DNA from: Hymenobacter frigidus
Lineage (GTDB): Bacteria > Bacteroidota > Bacteroidia > Cytophagales > Hymenobacteraceae
Direction: 5' to 3'
NCBI RefSeq assembly: GCF_014640435.1
Contig: NZ_BMGY01000004.1
Span: 112,421 to 176,420 of the forward strand
Length of the DNA stretch: 64,000 bases
Part shown: positions 26,668 to 35,698 of the stretch, piece by piece
Numbering within the stretch: the stretch's first letter is position 1
Layout: every line of letters begins with the position of its first letter
Program-made: the position numbers and the translations under genes
Notes under the pieces: model-generated
Seen by the model: the letters and a program-made list of their open reading frames with translations, nothing else
Database searches by the model: none
Told to the model about the DNA's origin: nothing

Positions 26668-26706
26668 ATCAGCAGGTCCTTGGTTCGATTCCAAGTGGGC
26701 CCACGA

Positions 26707-26741
26707 AAAAGCCTCTCACGGTAGCGTGAGGGGCTTTTTTA
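26707..26741 (+). terminator. Terminator of the tRNA transcript
   Basis: AAAAAGCCTCTCAC - GGTAGC - GTGAGGGGCTTTTTT forms a GC-rich stem with a T-run, 3 bases after exon 2. Confidence 0.9.
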
Positions 26742-26837
26742 TGGTGGTTGGGTTGTGATTCGCTTTGGGCGTCATGCCTCGGCTGCGCCCGGTATGACAA
26801 CGTGCTGCCGGAGGTGTCCCCTGATTCAGCCTCGCCG

Positions 26838-29800
26838 CTACGCCGCGTAGGCATCTTCCGGCTCCAGGTGGCGCAGCAGGGACAGGGCCGCGAGGGTGGC
26901 CAGCAGCGGCTGCACCTGCGCGGCGCGGGTGCGGCGGAACCGGGCCGCCACCTGCGCGGCCGTGACGGGGGCGGCGGCTTGCGCTACCACGGCCCGCACG
27001 GCTTGCATTTGGTGGGCCAGCTCGGTGGGCCAGGGCTGGGCGGCGGTGGCATCGGCGGCGGCTACGGCGGCGGGGCCGGTGGTGGGCAGGCGCAGGGCGG
27101 CTTGCTGCTGGCCGGGGGCCTGGTAGGCGGGGCGCAGGTAGCGCACGGTGCCGGCCAGCTCCTCGGCGGCGCGGGCGTGGTTGAGGGCCACCAGGCGGGC
27201 CAGTAGCTCGGCATCGGGCAGGGCGAGGGGCCAGCCGTAGGCATCGGCCACGGCGGCGTCGAGGTCCTGGTGCAGCGAGAGCAGCACGGAGGCCAGGCCC
27301 AGCTGGTTGGTGGCCTGCTCCTTGGCCGTGAGGGGCTGGCCGGCGCGGAGCTGCTCTACCACGTTGTAGAGGGTGGTGAGGGTGAGGCCGGGGTGCTGGG
27401 CCTGCTGGCGTTTGCGGTGCGCGTCAATGGTTTCGGCCAGCTCGCGGATACGGGCCTGCTGGGCGGGCGTGGCATCGGGGAAGGGGAACGGGTCGAAACA
27501 GCGGGTTTTTGAATAAATTAAGTCGTTGCCTACTCCCATTCTAGCACCTGTTGCAGAAGCCCAACAAGTATGAGTGTGGCTAGAAAGCACCCCTAAGAAA
27601 TAAGCATTACTCAATGAGAAAGCAATCAGCCTGTTGTCAGGAAGTATGTCAGCATCCAAAAATTGAAAAGTGCGAAACTTAGCTGTTTCTACAGTTGCAA
27701 TGTATCTAGGTAGCCCTTGTAATGCTGGGCGAAAACTTCCCCTTGCTTCGCCAAAAATCCACCAGTTATCCCTATAAGTTGCGCGGTTATTTTGGTCGCG
27801 CTCAGGCTTTACCGTCTCCATTACGTGTTGATAAACAGCTGGAAATTTAGCTAGAACGTCAGCAGAACCCAATCCAAACAAATCAATCACCATTGACCCA
27901 CGGGGCCGGTCTGTTAGGTCTTTGCCGTTGCGATAGGAGCGAATATAGGTTTCTAGGCCCGGTATATCTCCTAGTCCTAACTGCTTGGCTTTTTCTGGCT
28001 CTACAATGAAGCCAGCTCCGTGCAATTTTACACCTGGGCTACTAAGGCCTGCGTTCGCCTTCAGTGGTCGGGCACTATCCAAATCAGCTCCGATACTCAA
28101 ATCAGGCTGAATACGCCCCTGTTGCTCCTTGAAAGTTACATCAGCTGCTTCGTCACCTTCAGGTACGTTTTCCGATTGCACCAACAACAGCCGGCCGGGT
28201 ACTGCTACTGTGCTGGTCGGCTCGGCTACGGTTATGGCAATCCGCACGGCGGCCCCATCGCCACTGTCTACCCACGGATGGTCGGGGATGGCAAAGGTGA
28301 GGGCGAGCGGGGGCGTGTCGCCTTCCAGAAACGGCTGCATGACGCGCCGGTTAAACGTCTGTTTCAGGCTGTTGGTGGTGATGAAGCCGAACCGTTCCGT
28401 AGCGCCGGCTTGCGTGGCCTGGGCGGCGTGGTGCCACCAGTACATCACGAAATCAGCCGATTCGGGCACTTGCCCTTTGTAGGCTTTGCGGAGCGCCTCG
28501 GCGTACCCGTCACCCAGCACGTCGCGGAGGCGGCTGGCCCCGATAAACGGCGGATTCCCCACGATAAAATCAGCCTGGGGCCACTCGGCGGGGCGGGGGT
28601 TGGGGTAGTCGAGCACCACGGCGCGGGCGGTTTCGTCGGGCACGGGCAGGCCCGTGACGGGGTGCGGGCGGGTGGCGCCGTCCCAGCGGGTCACGGGCTG
28701 GCCGTGGGCATCGAGGCGGGTCACGGGCTGGCCGTGGTGCAGGGCCGCGTCCTGCTGCCGGATGTTGTGGTCGTCGGTGAGCAGCGGCTCCGGCATCTGG
28801 GTGAGGCCGTGGGTGCGGATGTGCCACTGCAGGTAGCCGATGCGCAGCACCACGTCGGCGATGGCGGCCGCGCGGGGGTTGAGTTCCAGGCCCAGCAGCT
28901 GGCGCGGGCCCACGGTGGTGGTGCCGGCCAAATCGAGCAGGCCCGTTTGCCCGAAGCTGTTGATGGCGGCCAGCACTTCGCCCTCCAGCCGCTTGAGGTG
29001 CTCCAGCGTCACGTACAGGAAGTTGCCCGACCCGCAGGCGGGGTCCAGGATTTTGACCGACGTGAGGCGGGCGAGGAACTTCAGCAGCTCGGCGCGGGCG
29101 TCTTTGTCCTTGCCCTCGGTTTGGCGCTGGGCGCTGGCGGCCTGGGCGGCGGCCCACTCGCGGCGCAGGGGTTCGAGCACGGTGGGCAGCACCAGGCGCT
29201 CCACGTAGCGGCGCGGGGTGTAGTGGGCGCCCAGCCGGTGCCGCTCGCGGGGGTTGAGGGCGCGTTCGAGCAGGGTGCCGAAAATGGCGGGCTCCACGGT
29301 GGTCCAGTCGGCGGCGGCGGCGGCGCGCAGCAGCGTGAGCTGCGCCGCCGACAGGGCCAGGGCCGTGGCCCCGTGAAAGAGCTGGCCGTTGAAGCGGGGC
29401 AGCCGGGCGGCTAGCGTGGGCGCAAAGCCCCCGGTGTCCATGGTGGCCCACAGGCTCGTTAGCGCGTCGGACAGGTGCGGGCGTAGCGCGTTGGTATCAT
29501 ACTGTTTCAGCAGGCCGGTGAAGGACTCCTTGGGAATGAGCTGCACGTCTTCCGAAAACATGGTGAACAGGCAGCGCATCAGGAACGCGGCCACCACTTC
29601 CGACGCGTGCCCGGCCTGCTCCAGCTGCGCCGAGAGGGCGGCCAATTGGGCGGCCAGCTGGCGGGTTACCTGGGCGGCGCGGCGGCTGGGGTCCAGCGCG
29701 CGCGGGTCGAGGAAGAGCTGCCGGAGCTGGGCGCGGGTGTCCTCACTGGCCAGCGCGGCCAGCGGCAGCCGGAACCGTTGCGAGTCGGGAAAGGGCACGA

Positions 29801-30374
29801 AGGAATCGCCCACCCCGGCAAAGTTGCTGTACAGGTCGAGGCAGTAGCCCACGTCGGCTACCACCACAAACAGGGGCCGGGGCTCGGTGGCGGGCAGGGC
29901 GCGCACGTAGCCCAAGGCCTGCTGGCGGGCGGCTTCCATCATGAGCCGCCACTTGGGGGTGTTGCGTTGGGCGTGGCCCTTGCGGCGTTTTTCGGAGGGC
30001 AGGCCCAGCTGGGCCAGCTCGGTGCGGGCGGCCGTGTCGGGCGAGTCGGTGCCCTGCTTGGTTTCGAGCACGAAGCAGCCGCGCTTGTAGAGGTCGATGC
30101 GGCCGGTGCTCTTTTTGGTGGCCCCGTCGTCGAAGGTCACGGCGCGTTCCAGCACGTAGGCGTCCTGGGCGGGGCTGTCGGTAGTGGCGTCGGGGCGGGG
30201 CACGCCCAGCAGGTCGCAGAGGTCGGTGAGAAACAGGCCGTAGTTGGCGCGTTCGGCCCCGCCGGACGGTTGCCAGCGGGCTTCAAATTCGGAGTACGTC
30301 ACAAAGGAAAAATGGAGCCGCGAGCTGTCGGTAGATACGGTGGGCCGAAGGTAATTGAAATCGGTAGGGCGCAT
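26838..30374 (-). CDS. MmeI-like type IIL restriction-modification enzyme (nuclease, N6-adenine methylase and specificity region in one chain)
   Basis: The product has 1178 residues. The N-terminal PD-(D/E)XK nuclease motif is Asp94-x9-Glu104-x-Lys106 (RIDLYKRGCFVLETK), the same spacing as in MmeI. A helical connector follows. The methyltransferase has motif I DPACGSGNFLY near 443-453 and motif IV NPPF near 603-606, the gamma-class N6A order. Residues ~725-950 are the target-recognition region (NNRATYRDNWWIFGEARGSFRPAL, LGVLSSHTHTCWA, CFDPFPFPD). The C-terminal ~200 residues are helical and Ala-rich, longer than in MmeI (919 residues). It protects against foreign DNA and methylates one strand of its site. 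It lies directly beside the intron-split tRNA. Confidence 0.9.
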   Translation of the reverse strand: MRPTDFNYLRPTVSTDSSRLHFSFVTYSEFEARWQPSGGAERANYGLFLTDLCDLLGVPRPDATTDSPAQDAYVLERAVTFDDGATKKSTGRIDLYKRGCFVLETKQGTDSPDTAARTELAQLGLPSEKRRKGHAQRNTPKWRLMMEAARQQALGYVRALPATEPRPLFVVVADVGYCLDLYSNFAGVGDSFVPFPDSQRFRLPLAALASEDTRAQLRQLFLDPRALDPSRRAAQVTRQLAAQLAALSAQLEQAGHASEVVAAFLMRCLFTMFSEDVQLIPKESFTGLLKQYDTNALRPHLSDALTSLWATMDTGGFAPTLAARLPRFNGQLFHGATALALSAAQLTLLRAAAAADWTTVEPAIFGTLLERALNPRERHRLGAHYTPRRYVERLVLPTVLEPLRREWAAAQAASAQRQTEGKDKDARAELLKFLARLTSVKILDPACGSGNFLYVTLEHLKRLEGEVLAAINSFGQTGLLDLAGTTTVGPRQLLGLELNPRAAAIADVVLRIGYLQWHIRTHGLTQMPEPLLTDDHNIRQQDAALHHGQPVTRLDAHGQPVTRWDGATRPHPVTGLPVPDETARAVVLDYPNPRPAEWPQADFIVGNPPFIGASRLRDVLGDGYAEALRKAYKGQVPESADFVMYWWHHAAQATQAGATERFGFITTNSLKQTFNRRVMQPFLEGDTPPLALTFAIPDHPWVDSGDGAAVRIAITVAEPTSTVAVPGRLLLVQSENVPEGDEAADVTFKEQQGRIQPDLSIGADLDSARPLKANAGLSSPGVKLHGAGFIVEPEKAKQLGLGDIPGLETYIRSYRNGKDLTDRPRGSMVIDLFGLGSADVLAKFPAVYQHVMETVKPERDQNNRATYRDNWWIFGEARGSFRPALQGLPRYIATVETAKFRTFQFLDADILPDNRLIAFSLSNAYFLGVLSSHTHTCWASATGARMGVGNDLIYSKTRCFDPFPFPDATPAQQARIRELAETIDAHRKRQQAQHPGLTLTTLYNVVEQLRAGQPLTAKEQATNQLGLASVLLSLHQDLDAAVADAYGWPLALPDAELLARLVALNHARAAEELAGTVRYLRPAYQAPGQQQAALRLPTTGPAAVAAADATAAQPWPTELAHQMQAVRAVVAQAAAPVTAAQVAARFRRTRAAQVQPLLATLAALSLLRHLEPEDAYAA
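27520..28200. other. AT-richer block coding for the specificity region of the restriction-modification enzyme
   Basis: The bases coding for residues ~725-950 are visibly poorer in G+C than both flanks of the same gene (for example AATAAATTAAGTCG near 27513 and TTGAAAAGTGCG near 27661). The boundaries coincide with the target-recognition domain, as expected after exchange of a specificity module. Confidence 0.65.
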
Positions 30375-30388
30375 TCCTGCGGCGGTCT

Positions 30389-30569
30389 GGCTAAGAAGCT
30401 GTTTGAGTTAATAAAACGGTCATGCTCATCTGGCGTCCGCTTGTCGAAGCATCTCTACCGCTTCGTTGCCCCGGCTTAAGCGAAGCGGTAGAGATGCCTC
30501 GACAAGCGGAAGCCAGATGAGCATGACCGTTTCAGAATGATTTTAGCTAACTCAAACAGCTTCTTAGCC
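30389..30569. mobile_element. MITE-like inverted repeat element E with 22-bp perfect ends (family 1)
   Basis: The ends are GGCTAAGAAGCTGTTTGAGT + TA and its exact inverse TAACTCAAACAGCTTCTTAG + CC. Inside are family 1 arms with the extra module CTCATCTGGCGTCCGC and inner arms CTACCGCTTCG/CGAAGCGGTAG. The right side carries an extra CAGAATGATTTTAGC stretch. No protein is encoded; any transposase would act in trans. Confidence 0.85.
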
Positions 30570-30576
30570 GGACACA

Positions 30577-30732
30577 ATGCAGAAGCTTGATACCTCAAAA
30601 GAAATCCCCGGTCATCTTCGGCCCGCCGACCCGATGAGCGCTTACCAGCACATTACCCAGCGTCAGGGCCAGGTGCTGGTACGCTGGCTCTGCCATGCCT
30701 TGCGGGCAGCCCCCGAGCCAGCGTGGCGCTGA
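30577..30732 (+). CDS. Possible small gene of 51 codons
   Basis: ATG 30577 opens a frame of 51 codons (MQKLDTSKEIPGHLRPAD, SAYQHITQRQGQVLVRWLCH) ending in TGA at 30730. A clean terminator begins 9 bases later, which argues that something is transcribed here. The product would be small, basic and partly amphipathic. I recognise no family. It lies between the two inverted MITE-like elements E and F. Confidence 0.4.
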   Translation: MQKLDTSKEIPGHLRPADPMSAYQHITQRQGQVLVRWLCHALRAAPEPAWR

Positions 30733-30740
30733 TAAACAGG

Positions 30741-30774
30741 AAAGCTCCGGCTGCCTGAGCAGCCGGAGCTTTTT
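30741..30774 (+). terminator. Terminator after the 51-codon ORF
   Basis: AAAGCTCCGGCTGC - CTGA - GCAGCCGGAGCTTTTT: 14-bp stem and T-run. Confidence 0.88.
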
Positions 30775-31057
30775 GATGTCTCTGGTGTTTTCTCAGCTTC
30801 GCCAGCAGCTGGTTTTCACACGGGCAAGATAGGTGAAGGAAAGTACCGGTGCAAGCACGAAACAGAAAAGTAACGACACAGTTCGCTGCCTGCAAAGCAT
30901 AGGGACCGAAAAGCCGGCTGAGTGAGTTGAAGCGTTGAAAATGTCAGCGAGTTGCGCCGGCCCTTGGCTCGTATTTCGGCGTGGCGCAAGGGTTGGGCGG
31001 CACGTTGGGGAGACGCCAAGGGGCGTGCTTCCATACCGTGCTGCCCAATTCAATTCA

Positions 31058-31215
31058 AAGCTGTTTGAGTTAGCTAAAATCATTGTGAAACGGTCATGCT
31101 CATCTGGCGTCCGCGCAGTCGAAGCATCTCTACCGCTTCGTTTGAGCCGGTGCAACGAAGCGGTGGAGATGCTTCGACAAGCTCAGTATGACCGTTTTAT
31201 TAACTCAAACAGCTT
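31058..31215. mobile_element. MITE-like inverted repeat element F (family 1), opposite orientation to E
   Basis: The ends are AAGCTGTTTGAGTTA and TAACTCAAACAGCTT. The extra AGCTAAAATCATTGTG stretch is here on the left side, whereas in element E its counterpart is on the right, so the two copies are inverted relative to each other. The core shares GGTCATGCTCATCTGGCGTC and the CTACCGCTTCG/CGAAGCGG inner arms. Confidence 0.85.
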
Positions 31216-31451
31216 CTTAGTGATTTGTCAGTCGGTATGACGGTCACTCCGTTCTCTGAATTCCTGAACAGCTTCTTCATTAAAATGAAGTATAATTCAT
31301 AATAAGCAAATATTTATACTTTTTATTATTGTTTATTGATAAAAAATTTGCACTTTTATGTTAGATTATATTGAATTACAGTCGCAACTACGCTGCTTCA
31401 GCGGGCCGTAGATACCGTCAGCAAACGTCAGCATACTCAAAATTCCCAGGC
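31216..31451. other. AT-rich leader without a gene
   Basis: The stretch 31265-31365 is strongly AT-rich (AATAAGCAAATATTTATACT, TATTGATAAAAAATTTGC) and probably holds the promoter of the next rightward gene. No consensus box is exact. Confidence 0.45.
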
Positions 31452-31988
31452 ATGAAAAATCAAGAGCAGGTTCCGAAAATAATTGCTGCATTGGTTACCC
31501 GTGCTGCCAGCATTGAGCTTCGGTTCATAAGTAAAAACGGAGTTGCCAACTCGGTGGGACTCTATTCGGACTTAATTGTGGGCGTCGAGGCCCCCAATTC
31601 GACTACGCCGCCCGTTTCGATGAGGCTGGGCGATATGCAGGAACTGCGCTTTGTGGAAGCCGCCGCTTACAGCAACTGCACGGTCATCTACTGGCAGGTG
31701 ACGGTCAATTCCGAAGACGCCATCCAGGCGGCCTGCGAGGCCTTGGAAGGCGAGGGCTGCAAGACCGTAGTAGGCATACACCATCGGCCCGACCAGCCTA
31801 AAACGTTATGCTGCCTCATGCAGGACCCGGGCGGTAATCTGTTTGGCCTGATTATCAACCCGCCCTATCCATTTATGCGTCAGCCACTGGGTCGCTACCT
31901 CGCCCCGCTAGCTGCCCTGGTCGCTGGCATTGCCCTGTTACCGATACTGAAGGCGTTGAAGCGCCGCCCCGATGGCCCGGCCCGTTAG
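31452..31988 (+). CDS. VOC/glyoxalase-like protein with C-terminal membrane helix
   Basis: The start is ATG 31452 (MKNQEQVPKII), giving 178 residues; the frame is open up to 31371 but that part looks non-coding. Residues ~15-145 resemble the second half of a vicinal-oxygen-chelate fold, ending in CCLMQDPGGNLFGLI, which echoes the typical 'f.DPdGn.~el' signature. The metal ligands cannot be confirmed. Residues ~150-168 (YLAPLAALVAGIALLPIL) form a transmembrane helix with a basic tail. An anchored VOC-like protein is unusual, and its function is unknown. Confidence 0.55.
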   Translation: MKNQEQVPKIIAALVTRAASIELRFISKNGVANSVGLYSDLIVGVEAPNSTTPPVSMRLGDMQELRFVEAAAYSNCTVIYWQVTVNSEDAIQAACEALEGEGCKTVVGIHHRPDQPKTLCCLMQDPGGNLFGLIINPPYPFMRQPLGRYLAPLAALVAGIALLPILKALKRRPDGPAR

Positions 31989-32069
31989 GCTGAGCTGCGC
32001 GTTCACAATTCTTACTGGCGCACAGAAGGCCGGCCCGTTCCGGTCACGTTTCGGCGCGTCTTTCTGCTT

Positions 32070-34292
32070 ATGAAATGCTGGCTTACCCTGTGCGTAACGG
32101 TTGGAACGCTGCTGCTGCTGCTGCTGTCCGGCTCCGGCCTGCGGGCGCAGGCCCAGTCGCGCACCGCCGATAGCCTGCGGGCGCTGCTAAGTACCCAGCC
32201 GCGGGCTGATACGCTCCGCATGCGCCGGCTGCAGGCGCTGAGTGCGGAGTTATTGCTCAAGGATTTGCCAAAAGCCATTGTGGCGCAGGAGGCCGCCCTG
32301 AAACTGTGCCGCCGCCTGCACGAGGAGAAAAGCGAAGGCAGTATTCTTATGCGCCTGGCCACCCTCTACCGGCGCCAGGCCAGCTACCGGCAGGCCCGGC
32401 GCTATACCAAGCAGGCCCAGGAGCTGTATGCCCGGCGCGGCGACCGCGCGGGCATGGGAGTGACGTACCTGCAGCTGAGCTTTATTGAATCGGAGCAGAG
32501 CAACCTGACCGGGGCCTTGCGGGCGGCTATGCAAGGCCTGCAGTACGCCGGGCAGGCGGGCGATAAGGTGACCCAAGTCCGCCTGCAAGTGGCCCTGGGC
32601 ATCGTGTACTTGCAGCTCGGCAACTACACGGATGCCCTGCCCGCGCTGCGGGCCACCCTCAAAAATGCGGAGGCGCTGGACGACAAGCACATGGTGGCCT
32701 CTGCCCTCAACCTGCTGGGCAACACGCACCAGAAGCTCAAGAACTGGAGTCAGGCTCAGACCTATTTTCTGCGCTCGGTGCAGCTGAACCGCAAGCTGGG
32801 CGACCTGCAAAGTGCCACCATCGACGAAATCAACCTTTCGGACCTGTACGGGCAGCAAAACAACCACGCCCAGGCGCTGGCCTACGGCTTGCAGGCGCGG
32901 ACCTCCGCCCGCGCCAACCACGACGCCTATAACCTGCCGCCCGCCGAGCTGGCCTTGGCTCGGGCCTACCTCAATACCCAGCAGCTCGACAGTGCCATTG
33001 AGCTGGCCCAACGCGGCTTCCGGCTGAGCCAGGCCTTGCACAACAACGAAAACCTGCGCAACGGGAGCGATATTCTGGCCCAGGCCTACGCCCGGCGCGG
33101 GCAGTTTGCCCAGGCCTACGAGTACCAGCGGCTGTGGGCCGCCTACCAGGATTCGCTCTCGGGCGAGGATATCCAGCGCCGCACCAGCGCACTGCGCTAC
33201 GGTTTCGAGCTGGAAAAAAAGCAGGACCAGATTGCCCTGCTCACGCAAGGCCGGCAGCTGGCCGCCCAGAACGCCTACCGGCAGCGGCAGGAGATGCGCG
33301 GCCTGCTGGCGGGGCTGCTGGGCGTGCTGCTGCTGGCCGCGCTGCTGGCGCGCAACATTTACCTCAAGCACCGCGCCAACCGTGTACTGAAGCTGAAAAG
33401 TGACCTGATTGTTGAGCAGCGCGACAACCTGGACCGTACCCTCACGGAGCTGAAATCGACGCAAGGCCAGCTGGTGCAGAGCGAGAAAATGGTGGCCCTG
33501 GCCGCCCTGATGGCCGGGGTGGCCCACGAGATTCAGAACCCGCTCAATTTCGTCAACAACTTTTCGGAAGTGAGCCTGGAGCTGCTGGCCGAGCTGAAGC
33601 AGGAGCACGGCCAGCCCAACCGCGACCCAGAATTTGAGGCCAGCCTGCTCGATGACCTGGGCCAGAATGTCAGCAAGATTCACCAGCACGGCTCCCGCGC
33701 CAGCGCCATTGTGAAGGGCATGCTGGAACACTCGCACGTGCACACCGGCGAGCGCCAGCCCGTCGACCTCAATGCCCTGATGCGCGACTACCTGCGCTTG
33801 GCTTACCACAGCCTGCAGGCCAAGTACCGCGACTTTACCGTGGCCCACAGCTTCGAGCTGGACCACAACCTGGGCCTGCTGCATCTGGAGCCCCAGGAGG
33901 TGGGCCGGGTGCTGCTCAACTTGTTCACCAACGCCTATTATGCGATGCACCAAAAAGCCACGCTGCTGGGCGCGGCCTACCAGCCCACGCTGAGCGTGAG
34001 CACCCGCCGCCGCGGCCCGAATGTGGAGCTGCACGTGCGCGACAACGGTACGGGCATTGCCCCGGCCGTGCTGGAAAAGGTGTTTGACCCGTTCTTCACC
34101 ACCAAGCCGCCCGGCGACGGTACCGGCCTGGGCCTTTCGCTCAGCTACGACACCGTGACCAAAGGCTACGGCGGTCAGCTCACCGTGCAATCCAAAGAAT
34201 CAGAATTTACTGAATTCACCGTCAGGCTGCCCATAACGCGGCCGTTGCTGGTTGAAAGCTACGACGATGGCGAGCTAGCCACGGATGGCTAA
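32070..34292 (+). CDS. TPR-containing sensor histidine kinase
   Basis: The product has 740 residues. A signal peptide ([14 protein letters not shown]) leads a periplasmic region of about eight tetratricopeptide repeats (~45-360). A transmembrane helix spans ~411-428 and a coiled coil follows (~435-475). The phospho-acceptor box is [22 protein letters not shown] with His486. The ATPase part has the N box [13 protein letters not shown]1 VRDNGTGI, F box [11 protein letters not shown] and G2 GTGLGLS. This architecture is common in Cytophagales. No response regulator is adjacent, so its partner is unlinked. The periplasmic TPRs likely read a protein or peptide signal. Confidence 0.93.
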   Translation: MKCWLTLCVTVGTLLLLLLSGSGLRAQAQSRTADSLRALLSTQPRADTLRMRRLQALSAELLLKDLPKAIVAQEAALKLCRRLHEEKSEGSILMRLATLYRRQASYRQARRYTKQAQELYARRGDRAGMGVTYLQLSFIESEQSNLTGALRAAMQGLQYAGQAGDKVTQVRLQVALGIVYLQLGNYTDALPALRATLKNAEALDDKHMVASALNLLGNTHQKLKNWSQAQTYFLRSVQLNRKLGDLQSATIDEINLSDLYGQQNNHAQALAYGLQARTSARANHDAYNLPPAELALARAYLNTQQLDSAIELAQRGFRLSQALHNNENLRNGSDILAQAYARRGQFAQAYEYQRLWAAYQDSLSGEDIQRRTSALRYGFELEKKQDQIALLTQGRQLAAQNAYRQRQEMRGLLAGLLGVLLLAALLARNIYLKHRANRVLKLKSDLIVEQRDNLDRTLTELKSTQGQLVQSEKMVALAALMAGVAHEIQNPLNFVNNFSEVSLELLAELKQEHGQPNRDPEFEASLLDDLGQNVSKIHQHGSRASAIVKGMLEHSHVHTGERQPVDLNALMRDYLRLAYHSLQAKYRDFTVAHSFELDHNLGLLHLEPQEVGRVLLNLFTNAYYAMHQKATLLGAAYQPTLSVSTRRRGPNVELHVRDNGTGIAPAVLEKVFDPFFTTKPPGDGTGLGLSLSYDTVTKGYGGQLTVQSKESEFTEFTVRLPITRPLLVESYDDGELATDG

Positions 34293-34305
34293 CGGCGGCC
34301 ATGCC

Positions 34306-34677
34306 CTAAGGCAGCCGCCGCAGCCCCAGCACTCCCGCAATAATCAGGCTGGTGTAAAACACGCTCAGCCAGGAAAATGGCTGCTTGAGGTAGAGCACAT
34401 CGACGAGCTTGATGCCGACCACGGCCAGCGCCATCCAGGCGGCATAGGCGGTGGCGGTAGGCAGCTCGCGCATGGCCAGCGACAGGAACATCACATTCGC
34501 CAGCCCAAAAGCCACGTAGGCTACCAGCGGCACCAGCGGCAGCAGTAGCACCGGCTGCGAAATAGTATGCGCCCAGTCTACCTCGCGGATACGCTGCATG
34601 TTGAGCGCTTTGAGGCTATACGTCCAGCAGACCTCCATAAAAGAGGCCAGAAATAAGGCAAACCAGGGATTAATCAA
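34306..34677 (-). CDS. Small multidrug resistance (SMR)-family transporter
   Basis: The product has 123 residues and four membrane spans. The conserved membrane-embedded Glu is in ASFMEVCWTYSLKAL (Glu16), and the loop WMALAVVGIKLVDVLYLKQP matches the third-fourth helix region of SMR proteins (quaternary ammonium or guanidinium exporters). The start is TTG 34677, which overlaps the TGA of the upstream sterol-desaturase gene; the next Met is within helix 1. SMR proteins work as antiparallel dimers driven by protons. Coupling to the upstream gene suggests co-expression only. Confidence 0.8.
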   Translation of the reverse strand: MINPWFALFLASFMEVCWTYSLKALNMQRIREVDWAHTISQPVLLLPLVPLVAYVAFGLANVMFLSLAMRELPTATAYAAWMALAVVGIKLVDVLYLKQPFSWLSVFYTSLIIAGVLGLRRLP

Positions 34678-35672
34678 CGGGGCAGGGCGGCAGTAGGGGT
34701 GAGGTGCGCGGGGGCAGCCGGCGGGGCCGGCGCAACGGTGAAATTACCGCCCGGCCGCTGCGCGGGCACCGTGCTGGTGTGGGTTTCGGGCACGGGCCAG
34801 CCTTGTAGCGGGCGCAGGGCCGGCACGCGGTTGGTCAGGCGCGTGAGCAGGCGCCCGCGCAGGCCATGGTAGGCTCGGAACCAGCCTGAGCGTTGGGCCA
34901 ACGCCGCTTCATCGAACCGGGCCACGGAGAATACGTGCTGGCTGAAATAGTCCTTCGGGAAAGCATAGGGCAAGCCCCACTTCTGGGGCTTGTGGTCGGG
35001 CAGGTAAGCCGTGCCGAATAGCCAATCCCAAAAAGCGAATTTGGTCGAAAAGTTGGCGTAAAACACCTCCTCGTGGTCGGCGTGGTGCCAGAGGTGCATT
35101 TCGGGACCGTTGATGAAGTACTGCAGCCGCCCCGATTTGACGTTGATGTTGCAATGAATCCAGATGCCCCACACGGCATCAATGCAGGCCTTGATGGGCA
35201 CCACCATGGGGTCGGCCCCCAGCAGGATAATGGGCGCAAACTCAATGGTTTGGTTGATGATGATTTCCAGCGCGTGGGAGCGTGAGCCCGCCAGCCAGTC
35301 TACCTGCTTGCCGGAGTGGTGCGCCTCGTGGGTGCGCCAAAACAGCGGGCTGCTGTGTTGAAACCGATGAAACCAGTAGATGTAAAAGTCATGGGTAATC
35401 ACGAAAAATAGCACCTGCACCCACACCGGCCAGCCGGTCACAAAATGCAGCTTTGAAAAGCCGTAATGCTGGTCGAGCGGCAGAATAATGAAATCGAAGA
35501 TGATGATTTTCAGGGCATAGCTCTGAACCAAGGTGTAGAGCACCAGGTCCGTCCAGAAGCCTTCCCGAAAAAACGGCAGCCCCTTGCGGTACGGGAAGTA
35601 CCGCTCCAGCGTGATAACCACGGCCACCCAGCTCAGCAGAATCGCCGTAGTGATGATTTCAACCTGTTGCAT
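34674..35672 (-). CDS. Sterol desaturase / fatty acid hydroxylase family membrane protein
   Basis: The product has 332 residues with four to five membrane helices. The di-iron histidine clusters of the superfamily are intact: HDFYIYWFHR, THEAHHSGKQVDW and EMHLWHHADHEEV. Such enzymes introduce a hydroxyl or double bond into a lipid using O2; the substrate is likely a membrane lipid or carotenoid-like compound but cannot be fixed. The C-terminal ~50 residues are Pro/Ala-rich and probably disordered. It overlaps the SMR gene by 4 bases. Repeat copy G lies upstream. Confidence 0.88.
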   Translation of the reverse strand: MQQVEIITTAILLSWVAVVITLERYFPYRKGLPFFREGFWTDLVLYTLVQSYALKIIIFDFIILPLDQHYGFSKLHFVTGWPVWVQVLFFVITHDFYIYWFHRFQHSSPLFWRTHEAHHSGKQVDWLAGSRSHALEIIINQTIEFAPIILLGADPMVVPIKACIDAVWGIWIHCNINVKSGRLQYFINGPEMHLWHHADHEEVFYANFSTKFAFWDWLFGTAYLPDHKPQKWGLPYAFPKDYFSQHVFSVARFDEAALAQRSGWFRAYHGLRGRLLTRLTNRVPALRPLQGWPVPETHTSTVPAQRPGGNFTVAPAPPAAPAHLTPTAALPR

Positions 35673-35698
35673 GGCGTGTAAAGGTGAAACTGATGTCT

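Larger units (their letters stand above)
25961..26704 (+). tRNA. tRNA with anticodon CAT (elongator Met or Ile2), split by a group I intron
   Basis: Exon 1 is 25961-25997 and exon 2 is 26668-26704; joined they give a standard 74-base tRNA. The acceptor is GGGCCTA/TGGGCCC, the D stem GCTC/GAGC, the anticodon stem GCTGA/TCAGC with loop CTCATAA, the T arm CTTGG-TTCGATT-CCAAG, and the discriminator A; CCA is not encoded. The interruption follows T36, the third anticodon base. Anticodon CAT could decode AUG, or AUA after lysidine modification; I cannot separate these by eye. The terminator at 26707-26741 follows directly. Confidence 0.93.

Noticed and set aside
29611..30479. 290-codon rightward frame opposite the restriction-modification gene
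   Set aside because: It is Gly-rich antisense of the nuclease and connector region and runs into element E.
32250..34190. 646-codon leftward frame opposite the TPR histidine kinase
   Set aside because: It is an antisense shadow; the kinase boxes on the plus strand are complete.
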